The notes under the pieces are model-generated. The model made no database searches. It was not told the origin of the DNA and worked only from the letters and a program-made list of their open reading frames with translations. Positions 52,892 through 61,426 of a stretch of 64,000 nucleotides of DNA are shown in pieces. Origin of the DNA: Conexibacter woesei Iso977N (lineage in GTDB: Bacteria; Actinomycetota; Thermoleophilia; Solirubrobacterales; Solirubrobacteraceae); the NCBI RefSeq assembly GCF_000424625.1, contig NZ_AUKG01000001.1:2294001-2358000 (forward strand), written 5' to 3'. How positions within the stretch are numbered: position 1 is the first letter of the stretch; each line of letters begins with the position of its first letter. The translations under genes and the position numbers were made by a program.

Positions 52892-53904
52892 GTCAGCCCG
52901 TCCGCGCGCGGGTTGTCGTCCTTGACCGCGCGGTCGTCGCGCAGCTCGGCCTGCAGCTCGTCGTGGGCGGGCAGGCCGGCCGCCAGCTCGCGGCCGCGCT
53001 CCAGCTCGGCGTTGAGCTCGGCGCCGAGCAACACGGACAGGTTGGCGACCCACAACCACACCAGGAACGCCACCACGCCGCCGAGCGTCCCGTAGGTCTT
53101 GTTGTAGGACGCGAAGTTCGCGACGTAGACGGCGAAGAGGCCCGAGGCGACCAGCAGGACGACGAGCGCGACGACCCCGCCGACCGTGATCCACTTGAAG
53201 CCGGGCTGCCTGACGTTGGGCGCGGCGAAGTACAGGACCGAGAACATGACGCTGACGACCGCCGCGATGATCGGCCACTTGGCGATGTCCCACGCGGTGA
53301 CCGCGGCGCCGCCGACGCCGATGACGTCGCCGGCCTGCCTGGCGACCGGGCCGGTCACGACGACCGCGATCGCGCACGCGGCGAGCAACAGCACCATCAA
53401 CGTCGTGACGGCCAGCTGCAGCGGGCGCAGCTTCCAGAACGGCCGGCCCTCCGGGACCTCGTAGATCGCGTTGGACGCGCGCGCGAACGCGCCGACGTAG
53501 CCGGACGCGCTCCACAGCGCCAGCGCGATGCCGAGCACGAACGCCAGGCCCGCGCTGCCGCGGCCGTTGGCGACCTGCTTGACGGCGCCCGACAGGATGT
53601 CGTTGGCGGGGCCGGGCGTGAGCCTCGCCAGGTTGTCGAGGACCGGCTGGGTCGCCGACGGGCCGACGAGACCGATGATCGACACCAGCGCGATGATCGC
53701 CGGGAAGATCGCGAGCACGCCGTAGTAGGTCAGCGCGGCGGCCCAGTCGGTCAAGTTGTCGCGCTTGAACTCCTTGATGGTGCGCTTGAGCACGTCGCGC
53801 CACGAGCGCGCGGAGAGGTCGGTCGGATCGTCGGGCGCCTCCCGGCCGGTCGCGGGCTGCTGCGGTCGCGTGAAGCGCCGCTCGCGGGTGTCGTCACGGG
53901 CCAT
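52888..53904 (-). CDS. YihY/BrkB-family membrane protein
   Basis: A 338-residue polytopic protein. Signature: WRDVLKRTIKEFKRDNLTDW then AAALTYYGVLAIFPAIIALV, typical of YihY/BrkB (formerly RNase BN). It has about six membrane helices, with SASGYVGAFARASNAIYEVP and YGTLGGVVAFLVWLWVANLS later, and a charged C-terminus. Its transport substrate is unknown. The start lies inside the 3' end of the upstream flavoprotein frame. Confidence 0.93.
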   Translation of the reverse strand: MARDDTRERRFTRPQQPATGREAPDDPTDLSARSWRDVLKRTIKEFKRDNLTDWAAALTYYGVLAIFPAIIALVSIIGLVGPSATQPVLDNLARLTPGPANDILSGAVKQVANGRGSAGLAFVLGIALALWSASGYVGAFARASNAIYEVPEGRPFWKLRPLQLAVTTLMVLLLAACAIAVVVTGPVARQAGDVIGVGGAAVTAWDIAKWPIIAAVVSVMFSVLYFAAPNVRQPGFKWITVGGVVALVVLLVASGLFAVYVANFASYNKTYGTLGGVVAFLVWLWVANLSVLLGAELNAELERGRELAAGLPAHDELQAELRDDRAVKDDNPRADGLT

Positions 53905-55547
53905 GGGCCTGCGGTTCCCGGCTCGCCCGGTCCGGCAAACCGCGCCGCGCCGTCTGCGCCGGGCGCCTGGGAACCCGCCGCGCCGCCCGGGTCCCTGCGC
54001 TCCAGCGGCCTGACCGCGGGGCCCTGGAGCACCGCGCCGTCGGGCGCGAAACGCGAGCCGTGGCACGGGCAGTCCCACGAGCGCTCCGCGCGGTTCCACG
54101 CGACGCGGCAGCCGAGGTGCGTGCAGACGGGCGAGACGACCCGGAGCGTCCCGTCGGCGTCGCGCGAGGCGGCGACGAGGTCGCCGTCGAGCTTGAGCAG
54201 GCGCCCGAGGCCGCCGCGCTCGAGGATGTCGGTGGTCTCGCCCTCGGGCGACCTGAGCCGGTCGCCGACCAGGTGGCGCGTCGTCTTGAGGCCCTCGTGG
54301 ACGACGCCGCCGGCGCTGCGCAGCGGCGTGATCCGCGTGGTGTCGAAGGCGCCCTGGTGCGGGTGCTCGCCGCCGAGGATGCGCGCGGCCAGGATCTGCG
54401 CGGCCGCGGTCCCGTTGGTCAGGCCCCACTTCCGGAAGCCGGTGGCAACCCATACATGTCGCGACAGCGCGGTCAGCCGCCCGGCGTAGGGCATCCCGTC
54501 GGCGCTGGTCATGTCGTGGGCGGACCAGCGGTGGGTGGCCTCGGTCGCGCCGAAGCGTTGTTGCGCGAAGTCCCAGAGCGCTCGGTAGCGCTCCGGGGTC
54601 CGGTCGCCCTGCTCGCCGGCCGGATGGCCCTCGCCGCCGACGACGAGCAGCTCCTCGCCGGGACGCTCCGGATCGGGCGCGGCGCGCAGCGAGCGGGTCG
54701 GCGCGCCGATCGAGATCGCCATCATCTCCGGCGGCGGCTGCGGGACGCGGACCGCGATGCAGTACGAGCGCTTCGGCGTCAGCCGCGGGAAGTACAGGCC
54801 GCGGTCGAGGATCGGGTAGTGCGTGGCGATCACGACGTCGCGCGCCCGGACCTCCGGGCCCGCCTCGGTGCGGACCGTGGGGCGCGAGCCCTCGCCGACG
54901 TGGGTGGCGACCGTGTGCTCGAAGACCTGGCCGCCGAGCTCGCGCAGCTCCGCGGCGAGGGCCAGGACGTAGGTGGCGATCTGCAGCTCGGCCTCCTGCT
55001 CCAGGACCAGCGCGCCCGTCGTCGGGAACGGCAGCAGGTCGAGGTCCTCGACGAGCGCGGCGTCCAGCCCCGCGCGCTGCGCGGCCGCGGCCTCGTCCTC
55101 CAGCTCGCGGCGCTGCTGCGCGTCCCACGCGAACAGGGCGTGCGGGCGGCGGCGCAGGTCGCAGTCGATGCCCAGGACGCCGACGCGGTCGACCACGTAG
55201 CCGATCGCGCCCTCGTTGAGCGCGGCGTAGGCCTGCGCGCCGGAGCGGCCGTGCTTGCGCTCGAGCTCGCTGTAGGTGCTGCCCTGCAGCGCCGAGAGCT
55301 TCGCGGTGCTGTGGCCGGTGACGCCTGCGGCGACGCGGTCGCGCTCCAGCAGCGCGACGCTGCGCCCGCCGCGCGCCAGCTCCAGCGCGGTCGTCACGCC
55401 CGCGATGCCGCCGCCGATCACGCACGCGTCGACCTCCAGGCTCGCGGTCAGCGACGGCGCGCCGAGCCCCGCGGCGGTGGCGGGATCCGCGAGCCACAGG
55501 GAACGGGCGGCGCCGGGCAGCGCGGGGTAGGGCATGCGGCGGCCCAT
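53751..55547 (-). CDS. FAD-dependent oxidoreductase with C-terminal Rieske domain
   Basis: A 598-residue DAO-like flavoprotein. FAD motif: CVIGGGIAGVTTALELARGG, then LLERDRVAAGVTGHSTAKLS. A later ADGMPYAGRLTALSRHVWVA lies near the flavin. The Rieske domain is near residues 460-520, with CTHLGC and CPCHGSRF ligating the 2Fe-2S cluster. ATG 55547 has GGAGG eight bases upstream. The frame runs about 50 residues past the usual Rieske end into low-complexity sequence and overlaps the YihY start by 154 bases. That tail may come from a frameshift or lost stop. Confidence 0.88.
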   Translation of the reverse strand: MGRRMPYPALPGAARSLWLADPATAAGLGAPSLTASLEVDACVIGGGIAGVTTALELARGGRSVALLERDRVAAGVTGHSTAKLSALQGSTYSELERKHGRSGAQAYAALNEGAIGYVVDRVGVLGIDCDLRRRPHALFAWDAQQRRELEDEAAAAQRAGLDAALVEDLDLLPFPTTGALVLEQEAELQIATYVLALAAELRELGGQVFEHTVATHVGEGSRPTVRTEAGPEVRARDVVIATHYPILDRGLYFPRLTPKRSYCIAVRVPQPPPEMMAISIGAPTRSLRAAPDPERPGEELLVVGGEGHPAGEQGDRTPERYRALWDFAQQRFGATEATHRWSAHDMTSADGMPYAGRLTALSRHVWVATGFRKWGLTNGTAAAQILAARILGGEHPHQGAFDTTRITPLRSAGGVVHEGLKTTRHLVGDRLRSPEGETTDILERGGLGRLLKLDGDLVAASRDADGTLRVVSPVCTHLGCRVAWNRAERSWDCPCHGSRFAPDGAVLQGPAVRPLERRDPGGAAGSQAPGADGAARFAGPGEPGTAGPWPVTTPASGASRDRSSPRPAGRRPTIRPTSPRARGATCSSAPSRSSSATT

Positions 55548-55620
55548 ACCCGGCGCCTCCGGCGCGCACGCGGCGATCCGGCCGTGTGGCGCGGCGGCCA
55601 TCGCGGGTAGCGCGTGGGGG

Positions 55621-56052
55621 ATGGCACGCAACGAGCGGTTGATCCCGGCGTCCCCCGAACGCGTCTTCGCGGTCCTGTCGGACCCGGACTCCTACGGCCA
55701 CTGGGTCGTGGGCTCCGACACGATCCGCGACGCCGACCCGGAGTGGCCGCGCGTCGGCGCGCGCTTCCACCACCGCATCGGCGTCGGGCCGTTCAAGCTC
55801 AACGACCACACCGAGGTGATCGCGATGGAGCCCGATCGCCACCTGGAGCTGCACGCCAAGGCGCGGCCGCTGGGCACCGCCCACGTGGTCCTGGACCTGG
55901 AGCGCCGCGGCGGCGGGACGAACGTCACGATGGTCGAGGACGCGGGCGATCGCCTGACCAAGTTGGTGTTCAACCCGCTGACGCACTTCCTCGTCAGGCG
56001 GCGCAACGACGAGTCGCTGCGCCGGCTGGAGGAGCTCGCGGTCGGGCGCTAG
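55621..56052 (+). CDS. SRPBCC (START-like) family protein
   Basis: A 143-residue SRPBCC-fold protein: NERLIPASPERVFAVLSDPD, YGHWVVGSDTIRD, HHRIGVGPFKLNDHTEVIAM, and NVTMVEDAG, ending FLVRRRNDESLRRLEELA. These bind hydrophobic ligands or act as polyketide-cyclase-like enzymes. It is divergent from the Rieske flavoprotein and next to the Fur-MGMT gene. No specific substrate can be named. Confidence 0.87.
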   Translation: MARNERLIPASPERVFAVLSDPDSYGHWVVGSDTIRDADPEWPRVGARFHHRIGVGPFKLNDHTEVIAMEPDRHLELHAKARPLGTAHVVLDLERRGGGTNVTMVEDAGDRLTKLVFNPLTHFLVRRRNDESLRRLEELAVGR

Positions 56053-56090
56053 GCCGAGCCGCCCGCGGCCGGGATCGCTGTCCCGGCAGT

Positions 56091-56147
56091 GGGTTGGGCG
56101 TTGGGTTGGCGCCGATGGGGGTACCGCCGATGGGTGAGCTCCGATGG
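56091..56147 (+). repeat. Short direct repeats before the Fur-MGMT gene
   Basis: GGGTTGG occurs at 56091-56097 and 56103-56109. CCGATGG occurs at 56112-56118, 56127-56133 and 56141-56147 (spacing 15 and 14). They flank the chosen GTG and could be a binding site. Confidence 0.4.
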
Positions 56148-57132
56148 CCGGATCGACGACGCCTCCGCCCGCCTGCGGGCGCGAGGGCTGCGGGTCACCC
56201 CGCAGCGACGGGCGATCCTGTCGGCCTTCACGGGCGCCGCGACCGAGCACCTGTCGGCCGACGAGGTGCATGCGCGCGCGGCGGCCGCCGTCCCCGAGGT
56301 CGGGCGGGGGACCGTCTACGCGGCGCTGGCCGAGCTGACCGAGCTCGGGCTGCTGGCCGCGGTCGGCAACCCGGAGCCGGTCCGCTACGAGACCAACGTC
56401 GACGCCCACCAGCACTTCCGCTGCCGCGTCTGCCTGCGGCTCTACGACGTCGCGCTCGACGCGCCGCCGACGGCAGCGCTGAAGCGGCGCGGGTTCGTGG
56501 TCGAGCACACGACGGTCACGGCCGAGGGCATCTGCGCCGACTGCGCCGCGTACGACCGCGGGCTCAGCGACGGCGCGGCGCGCAGCGACGGCGTGCGCGC
56601 CGCCGCCGGGGCCACGATCGCGCTGCCGCGCGGGACCGCCTACGGCGTGGCGGACACGCCGATCGGGCGCGTGCAGATGCTGTGCACCGAGCGCGGCGCG
56701 CTGCGCGTCATGTACGCCGACCACGCCGAAGGCCCGGCGGTCGCCGCAGCGGGCGCGCGGCGCAGGGGTGCGCGCGAGGCGCAGCGGCGCCTGGCCGAGC
56801 TGGACACGGCGATCGACGGCTACTTCGCGCACGGGACGCCGTTCGCGCAGGAGCTCGCGGTCGACTGGGACGCCGCGGCGACCGACCCGGACGACGGCGC
56901 GACGCTCGACGCGATCCGCGCGATCCCGTTCGCGCGCGAACGCTCCTACGAGCAGCTGGGCCTGAGCGACGCCCCGTTCGACCGCGGCGTGTCGATCGGC
57001 AGCAACCCCTTGGCGTTGGTCGTGCCGTGCCACCGCGTCTCCCGCGGGCGGGAGATCACCACGTGGTACGTCGGCGGACCTGAGCGCAAGCGGGCGCTGC
57101 GCGAGCACGAGCGGCAGCACGCCGAGCGCTGA
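56134..57132 (+). CDS. Fur-family regulator fused to O6-alkylguanine-DNA alkyltransferase
   Basis: A 332-residue two-domain protein. The N-terminal part (about 5-140) is Fur-like: GLRVTPQRRAILSAFTG, HLSADEVHARAAAAVPEVGR with GTVYAALAELTELGLL, then HQHFRCRVC and a CADC pair that would bind zinc. The C-terminal part (about 160-325) is an MGMT-like domain with the acceptor-Cys motif NPLALVVPCHRV, preceded by RGVSIGS and followed by YVGGPERKRALREHE. A single continuous frame joins them. The GTG at 56134 gives a typical Fur N-terminus; a longer frame begins at 56089. This probably senses metal or oxidative state and repairs alkylated DNA. Confidence 0.88.
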   Translation: MSSDGRIDDASARLRARGLRVTPQRRAILSAFTGAATEHLSADEVHARAAAAVPEVGRGTVYAALAELTELGLLAAVGNPEPVRYETNVDAHQHFRCRVCLRLYDVALDAPPTAALKRRGFVVEHTTVTAEGICADCAAYDRGLSDGAARSDGVRAAAGATIALPRGTAYGVADTPIGRVQMLCTERGALRVMYADHAEGPAVAAAGARRRGAREAQRRLAELDTAIDGYFAHGTPFAQELAVDWDAAATDPDDGATLDAIRAIPFARERSYEQLGLSDAPFDRGVSIGSNPLALVVPCHRVSRGREITTWYVGGPERKRALREHERQHAER

Positions 57133-57195
57133 CCGCAGGCGCCAACTCGTTTTTACGGGCCGTCCCGATCGGGGAGGCATCCAGCTGAGACATTG

Positions 57196-57207
57196 TCCTA
57201 GTTAGGA
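57196..57207 (+). promoter_or_regulatory. Inverted repeat before the SigB-type sigma factor
   Basis: TCCTA-GT-TAGGA just upstream of the ATG at 57215, with a CCCGATCGGG palindrome at 57164-57173. Candidate regulatory region only. Confidence 0.35.
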
Positions 57208-57214
57208 ACCTCGC

Positions 57215-58003
57215 ATGCCCACGATGCTCCCCACCCCGCCGCGCCGCACCCCCGTCCGCGGCGACCGCGACGACCGGCTCCTGGCCGCCTACGCCCAGAC
57301 CCGCGACCCCCGGCTGCGAGAGCAGCTCGCCGAGCGCTACCTGCCGCTGGCCCGCTACGTGGCCGGCCAGTTCTCGCACTCGCGCGAGCCGTTCGACGAC
57401 CTGCTGCAGGTCGCGAGCCTCGGGCTGCTCAAGGCGATCGATCGCTACGACCCTGCGCGCGGGGCGGCGTTCAGCTCCTACGCCATGCCGACGATCACGG
57501 GCGAGGTGCGCCGCCACTTCCGCGACCACACCTGGGCCGTGCGGCCACCGCGCGACCTCCAGGAGCGCGCGCTGGCGGTCGAGAGGGGGTCCGAGGCGCT
57601 GATGCGCGAGCACGGGCGGGCGCCGACGGTGGACGAGATCGGCGAGCGCCTCGGCCTCGGGCCCGAGGCGGTGCTGGAGGCCCGCGAGGCGGCGTGCGCG
57701 CGCGGCGGGGTCTCGCTGTCGTCGCCCGGCAGCGGCGGGGACGAGGACGACCACACGCTCGAGGCGCGGCTCGGGCGGCCCGACGACGGCCTGGCCGCCG
57801 CCGAGCAGCGCGCGACGCTCGGCGCGCTGACGCGGCAGCTGTCGGTCCGCGACCGCGAGATCGTGCGGCTGCGCTTCGAGGAGGACCTGACGCAGCTGGA
57901 GATCGGGCAGCGCATCGGGCTCAGCCAGATGCACGTCTCGCGGATCCTGCGCGACGCGCTGGATACGTTGCGCGCCGCTGCGCTTGTCAAGACAACGTCC
58001 TGA
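57215..58003 (+). CDS. SigB/SigF-type RNA polymerase sigma factor
   Basis: A 262-residue general-stress sigma factor. Region 2: SREPFDDLLQVASLGLLKAI, DRYDPARGAAFSSYAMPTIT. Region 4: VRDREIVRLRFEEDLTQLEI then IGLSQMHVSRILRDALD. This closely resembles the protein at 8399-9196. It precedes the Mn catalase and follows the Fur-MGMT gene, so it probably drives the oxidative-stress genes around it (inference). No anti-sigma gene is adjacent. Confidence 0.94.
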   Translation: MPTMLPTPPRRTPVRGDRDDRLLAAYAQTRDPRLREQLAERYLPLARYVAGQFSHSREPFDDLLQVASLGLLKAIDRYDPARGAAFSSYAMPTITGEVRRHFRDHTWAVRPPRDLQERALAVERGSEALMREHGRAPTVDEIGERLGLGPEAVLEAREAACARGGVSLSSPGSGGDEDDHTLEARLGRPDDGLAAAEQRATLGALTRQLSVRDREIVRLRFEEDLTQLEIGQRIGLSQMHVSRILRDALDTLRAAALVKTTS

Positions 58004-58098
58004 CAAGAGCAGGGTCTGGGGATCGGTGTTTGCGCGCTGCCCTCATTCAGGGACCCCACACGGACGAGCAGCACCCACCCCACCGGAAGGACCCTGTT

Positions 58099-59097
58099 TT
58101 GATCTCCCGCATCGACCGCCTCGGCGTCGAGCTCCCGCCCCCGTCCGAGCCCGATCCGGCCGGCGCCGCCGCCGTCCAGGAGCTGATGGGCGGGCGCTTC
58201 GGCGAGATGTCGACGTTCATGAACTACACGTTCCAGTCGTTCAACTTCCGCGGCCGTCAGAAGCTGCGGCCGTTCTACGACCTGATCGCGAACATCGCCG
58301 CGGAGGAGTTCGGCCACATCGAGGTCGTCGCCGCCGCGATCAACACCATGTTGACCGACCCGGCGCAGGTCGGCGCCAGGGCGCCGGACGCGACGCTGGC
58401 CAAGTACAAGGGGATCGGCAACCCCCATCACTTCCTTGCCGGCGGCAAGGGCGCGCTGCCCCAGGACTCCCGCGGCCTGCCGTGGACGGGCGAGTACGTC
58501 TTCTCCTCCGGCGACCTCGTCGAGGACCTGACCCACAACTACTTCCTGGAGACCGGCGCCCGCAACGGCAAGTTGAAGGTCTACCAGATGGTCGACCATC
58601 CGGCCGCGCGTGCGCTGACCGGCTACCTGCTCGTCCGCGGCGGCGTGCACCAGGTCGCCTACGCCCGCGCGCTGGAGAAGATCACCGGCGTCGACATGAT
58701 GAAGGCCTTCCCGGCCCCGCGGATCGAGACGGCCAAGATCCCCGAGTGCCAGCCGCACATCAAGAAGGACCTGCACCGGATCCTGTACCGCTTCTCGCAG
58801 GACGACTACAACGAGATCGGGGCGGTCTTCAACGGCCCGCATCCGGAGACCGGCGAGGACCTGATCGTCCAGGACGGCCCGCCGGAGGGCGCGCTGCCGC
58901 ACGACCTGCCGCCGCAGGAGGACGTCTTCGCGCCCGACTACGCGGTCGAGGACATCGCCGAGATCGCGCAGCGGCTGCGCAAGGCCGCGGGCCTGCCCGA
59001 CAAGCCGACCGGGGCCGTGGCCGAGGACCCGGACGGCGACGGCCTGGCCGACAAGGTCAAGGACGTCGTGTCGGACGCCAGGGACGCGGTGTCCTGA
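58099..59097 (+). CDS. Manganese catalase
   Basis: A 332-residue dimanganese catalase. The metal ligands are apparent: E in RFGEMSTFMNYTFQSFNFRG, EE..H in IAAEEFGHIEVVAAAI, E in HNYFLETGARNGKL, and H in RGGVHQVAYARAL. The start is the rare codon TTG at 58099, supported by GGAAGG eight bases upstream and the family-typical N-terminus ISRIDRLGVELP. The C-terminus adds a DPDGDGLADKVKD Ca-loop-like motif. It dismutates hydrogen peroxide. Confidence 0.95.
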   Translation: MISRIDRLGVELPPPSEPDPAGAAAVQELMGGRFGEMSTFMNYTFQSFNFRGRQKLRPFYDLIANIAAEEFGHIEVVAAAINTMLTDPAQVGARAPDATLAKYKGIGNPHHFLAGGKGALPQDSRGLPWTGEYVFSSGDLVEDLTHNYFLETGARNGKLKVYQMVDHPAARALTGYLLVRGGVHQVAYARALEKITGVDMMKAFPAPRIETAKIPECQPHIKKDLHRILYRFSQDDYNEIGAVFNGPHPETGEDLIVQDGPPEGALPHDLPPQEDVFAPDYAVEDIAEIAQRLRKAAGLPDKPTGAVAEDPDGDGLADKVKDVVSDARDAVS

Positions 59098-59101
59098 GCC
59101 G

Positions 59102-59602
59102 ATGGCGACGCTGACCAAGCTGGAGAGCAAGATCGCCGAGGTGCTCGGGCTGGCCCAGGCGAGCCGGGTCGCCGCCGAGACGGTGAGCGACCTGCTCGAG
59201 GACGACACGCACGCCGAGCTGATCGAGCAGCTCGGCGTGCAGGCGCGCGAGGCGCAGGAGACCGCGAAGCGCTGCACGGCCGTGGCGGGGACGTTCGACC
59301 GCAAGAGGACGGCGATCCTCGCCGCGGCCAGGGAGACGCGCGACGAGGCGGTCGAGATGATGGAGACCTACCTCGAAGGCGAGGACGACCCGCTCGACGG
59401 CTTCGAGTTCCTGATCATGGCGGAAGCCGGAGAGGTCGGGCACTGGCTGATCGTCGCCAAGCTCAACCAGCGCGCGGGCGACGCCGAGGTCCAGGCGCTG
59501 ACCGACTGGGCGCTGCCGGTCCAGGAGGGCCACTTCAAGACCGTCACCGACGGCGCGCTCGTCCTGGCCGGCGCCGCCGACCCGGGCGCCGAGGAGCACT
59601 AG
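59102..59602 (+). CDS. Helical ferritin-like protein, paralogue B
   Basis: A 166-residue homologue of 52002-52487: LESKIAEVLGLAQASRVAAE, a central AARETRDEAVEMMETYLEGE, and EFLIMAEAGEVGHWLIVAKL. Four amphipathic helices are predicted, with Glu/His spacing that could bind metal. It starts four bases after the Mn catalase stop and is certainly co-transcribed with it, which suggests a role in manganese supply or peroxide defence. The family is not recognised. Confidence 0.78.
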   Translation: MATLTKLESKIAEVLGLAQASRVAAETVSDLLEDDTHAELIEQLGVQAREAQETAKRCTAVAGTFDRKRTAILAAARETRDEAVEMMETYLEGEDDPLDGFEFLIMAEAGEVGHWLIVAKLNQRAGDAEVQALTDWALPVQEGHFKTVTDGALVLAGAADPGAEEH

Positions 59603-59613
59603 CGTCGCCGGTC

Positions 59614-59651
59614 CCGAGCCGCCGAACGCCCGAGGGCGGTCGGCGGCTCGG
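59614..59651. terminator. Strong bidirectional terminator
   Basis: A perfect 12-base stem (59614-59625 with 59640-59651) around a 14-base loop between the convergent stops at 59602 and 59667. Confidence 0.75.
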
Positions 59652-59666
59652 CGATGGTCGCCAGGC

Positions 59667-60767
<1,101 letters not shown>

Positions 60768-60807
60768 GGAGGAGTGGTGGGTCCTGGGTTCGGGGTCAGC
60801 GTCAGAA

Positions 60808-60825
60808 GTTGCGTGTGCAACGGTA
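60808..60825 (-). promoter_or_regulatory. Candidate MarR operator at the ene-reductase promoter
   Basis: An inverted repeat GTTGC-GTGT-GCAAC (60808-60821) abuts a minus-strand TACCGT box (60825-60820) that would serve the ene-reductase. Confidence 0.4.
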
Positions 60826-60917
60826 GGACCGGCGTACCCGACCGGGCGGATCCGGAACGGACCGGGCGCGCCGCCGCGCGTCAGCGCGCCGACGCACTCG
60901 GGCGCGACCCGAGAAAT

Positions 60918-60935
60918 ATCGCGATGGAATATAGT
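60918..60935 (+). promoter_or_regulatory. AT-rich promoter/operator of the MarR-MFS operon
   Basis: ATCGCGAT palindrome (60918-60925) then TATAGT (60930-60935), eight bases before the GTG at 60944. This is an unusually AT-rich patch in this genome; the transcript is probably leaderless. Confidence 0.55.
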
Positions 60936-60943
60936 TTTGCGAT

Positions 60944-61426
60944 GTGACTCCCACTCGAGCCGTGAAGGACCCCGCGACCGTCGCCCGTGCGGAGGCGGTC
61001 GAGCAGGTCGCCGGGCAGCTGCTGCCGCGGGCCTCGCTGGTCACGCGGCTGCTGGTGCGGCGGGGCAGCCTCGAGGTGACCCGCGCTGAGGCGGGGTTGT
61101 TGAGTGGGTTGCTCGACGGGCCGCAGCGGATCACGGAGATCGCCGCGACGCAGGCGCTGGCGCAGCCGACGGTCACGCAGCTCGTCGCGCGGCTGGAGGA
61201 GCGCGGCCTGGTCGCGCGCAACAGGCATCCGGACGACGGGCGCGTCGTGCTGGTCACGATCACCGACGCCGGCCGCGCGCTCGTCGAGGCGTTCCGCGAG
61301 GAGTACCGCACGTTCCTGCGCGACCACCTCGCCCAGCGCGACGACGACGAGGTCCGCGCGCTGGCCGCCGCCACCGAGCTGCTGCAGGAGATCGTGGAGT
61401 CCCTCCAGGCGGAGCTGCGCGCGTGA
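60944..61426 (+). CDS. MarR-family transcriptional regulator
   Basis: A 160-residue MarR regulator with a winged helix: VTRAEAGLLSGLLDGPQRIT, EIAATQALAQPTVTQLVARL, and the wing NRHPDDGRVVLVTITDAG. It is divergent from the ene-reductase and coupled (GTGA) to an MFS pump, so it probably represses both in response to a toxic electrophile or drug. It starts with GTG directly after a TATAGT box. Confidence 0.93.
   Translation: MTPTRAVKDPATVARAEAVEQVAGQLLPRASLVTRLLVRRGSLEVTRAEAGLLSGLLDGPQRITEIAATQALAQPTVTQLVARLEERGLVARNRHPDDGRVVLVTITDAGRALVEAFREEYRTFLRDHLAQRDDDEVRALAAATELLQEIVESLQAELRA

Noticed and set aside
52888-57180. A 1430-residue leftward open frame
   Set aside because: Only its 3' end from 53904 encodes YihY; upstream it is a shadow of the Rieske and Fur-MGMT genes.
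57149-58052. Shared GTTT-N18-GGG motif before the SigB-type factor and Mn catalase
   Set aside because: Known SigB-type promoters have about 14-16 bases between GTTT and GGG, and the -10 parts do not match (GGGGAG and GGGACC).
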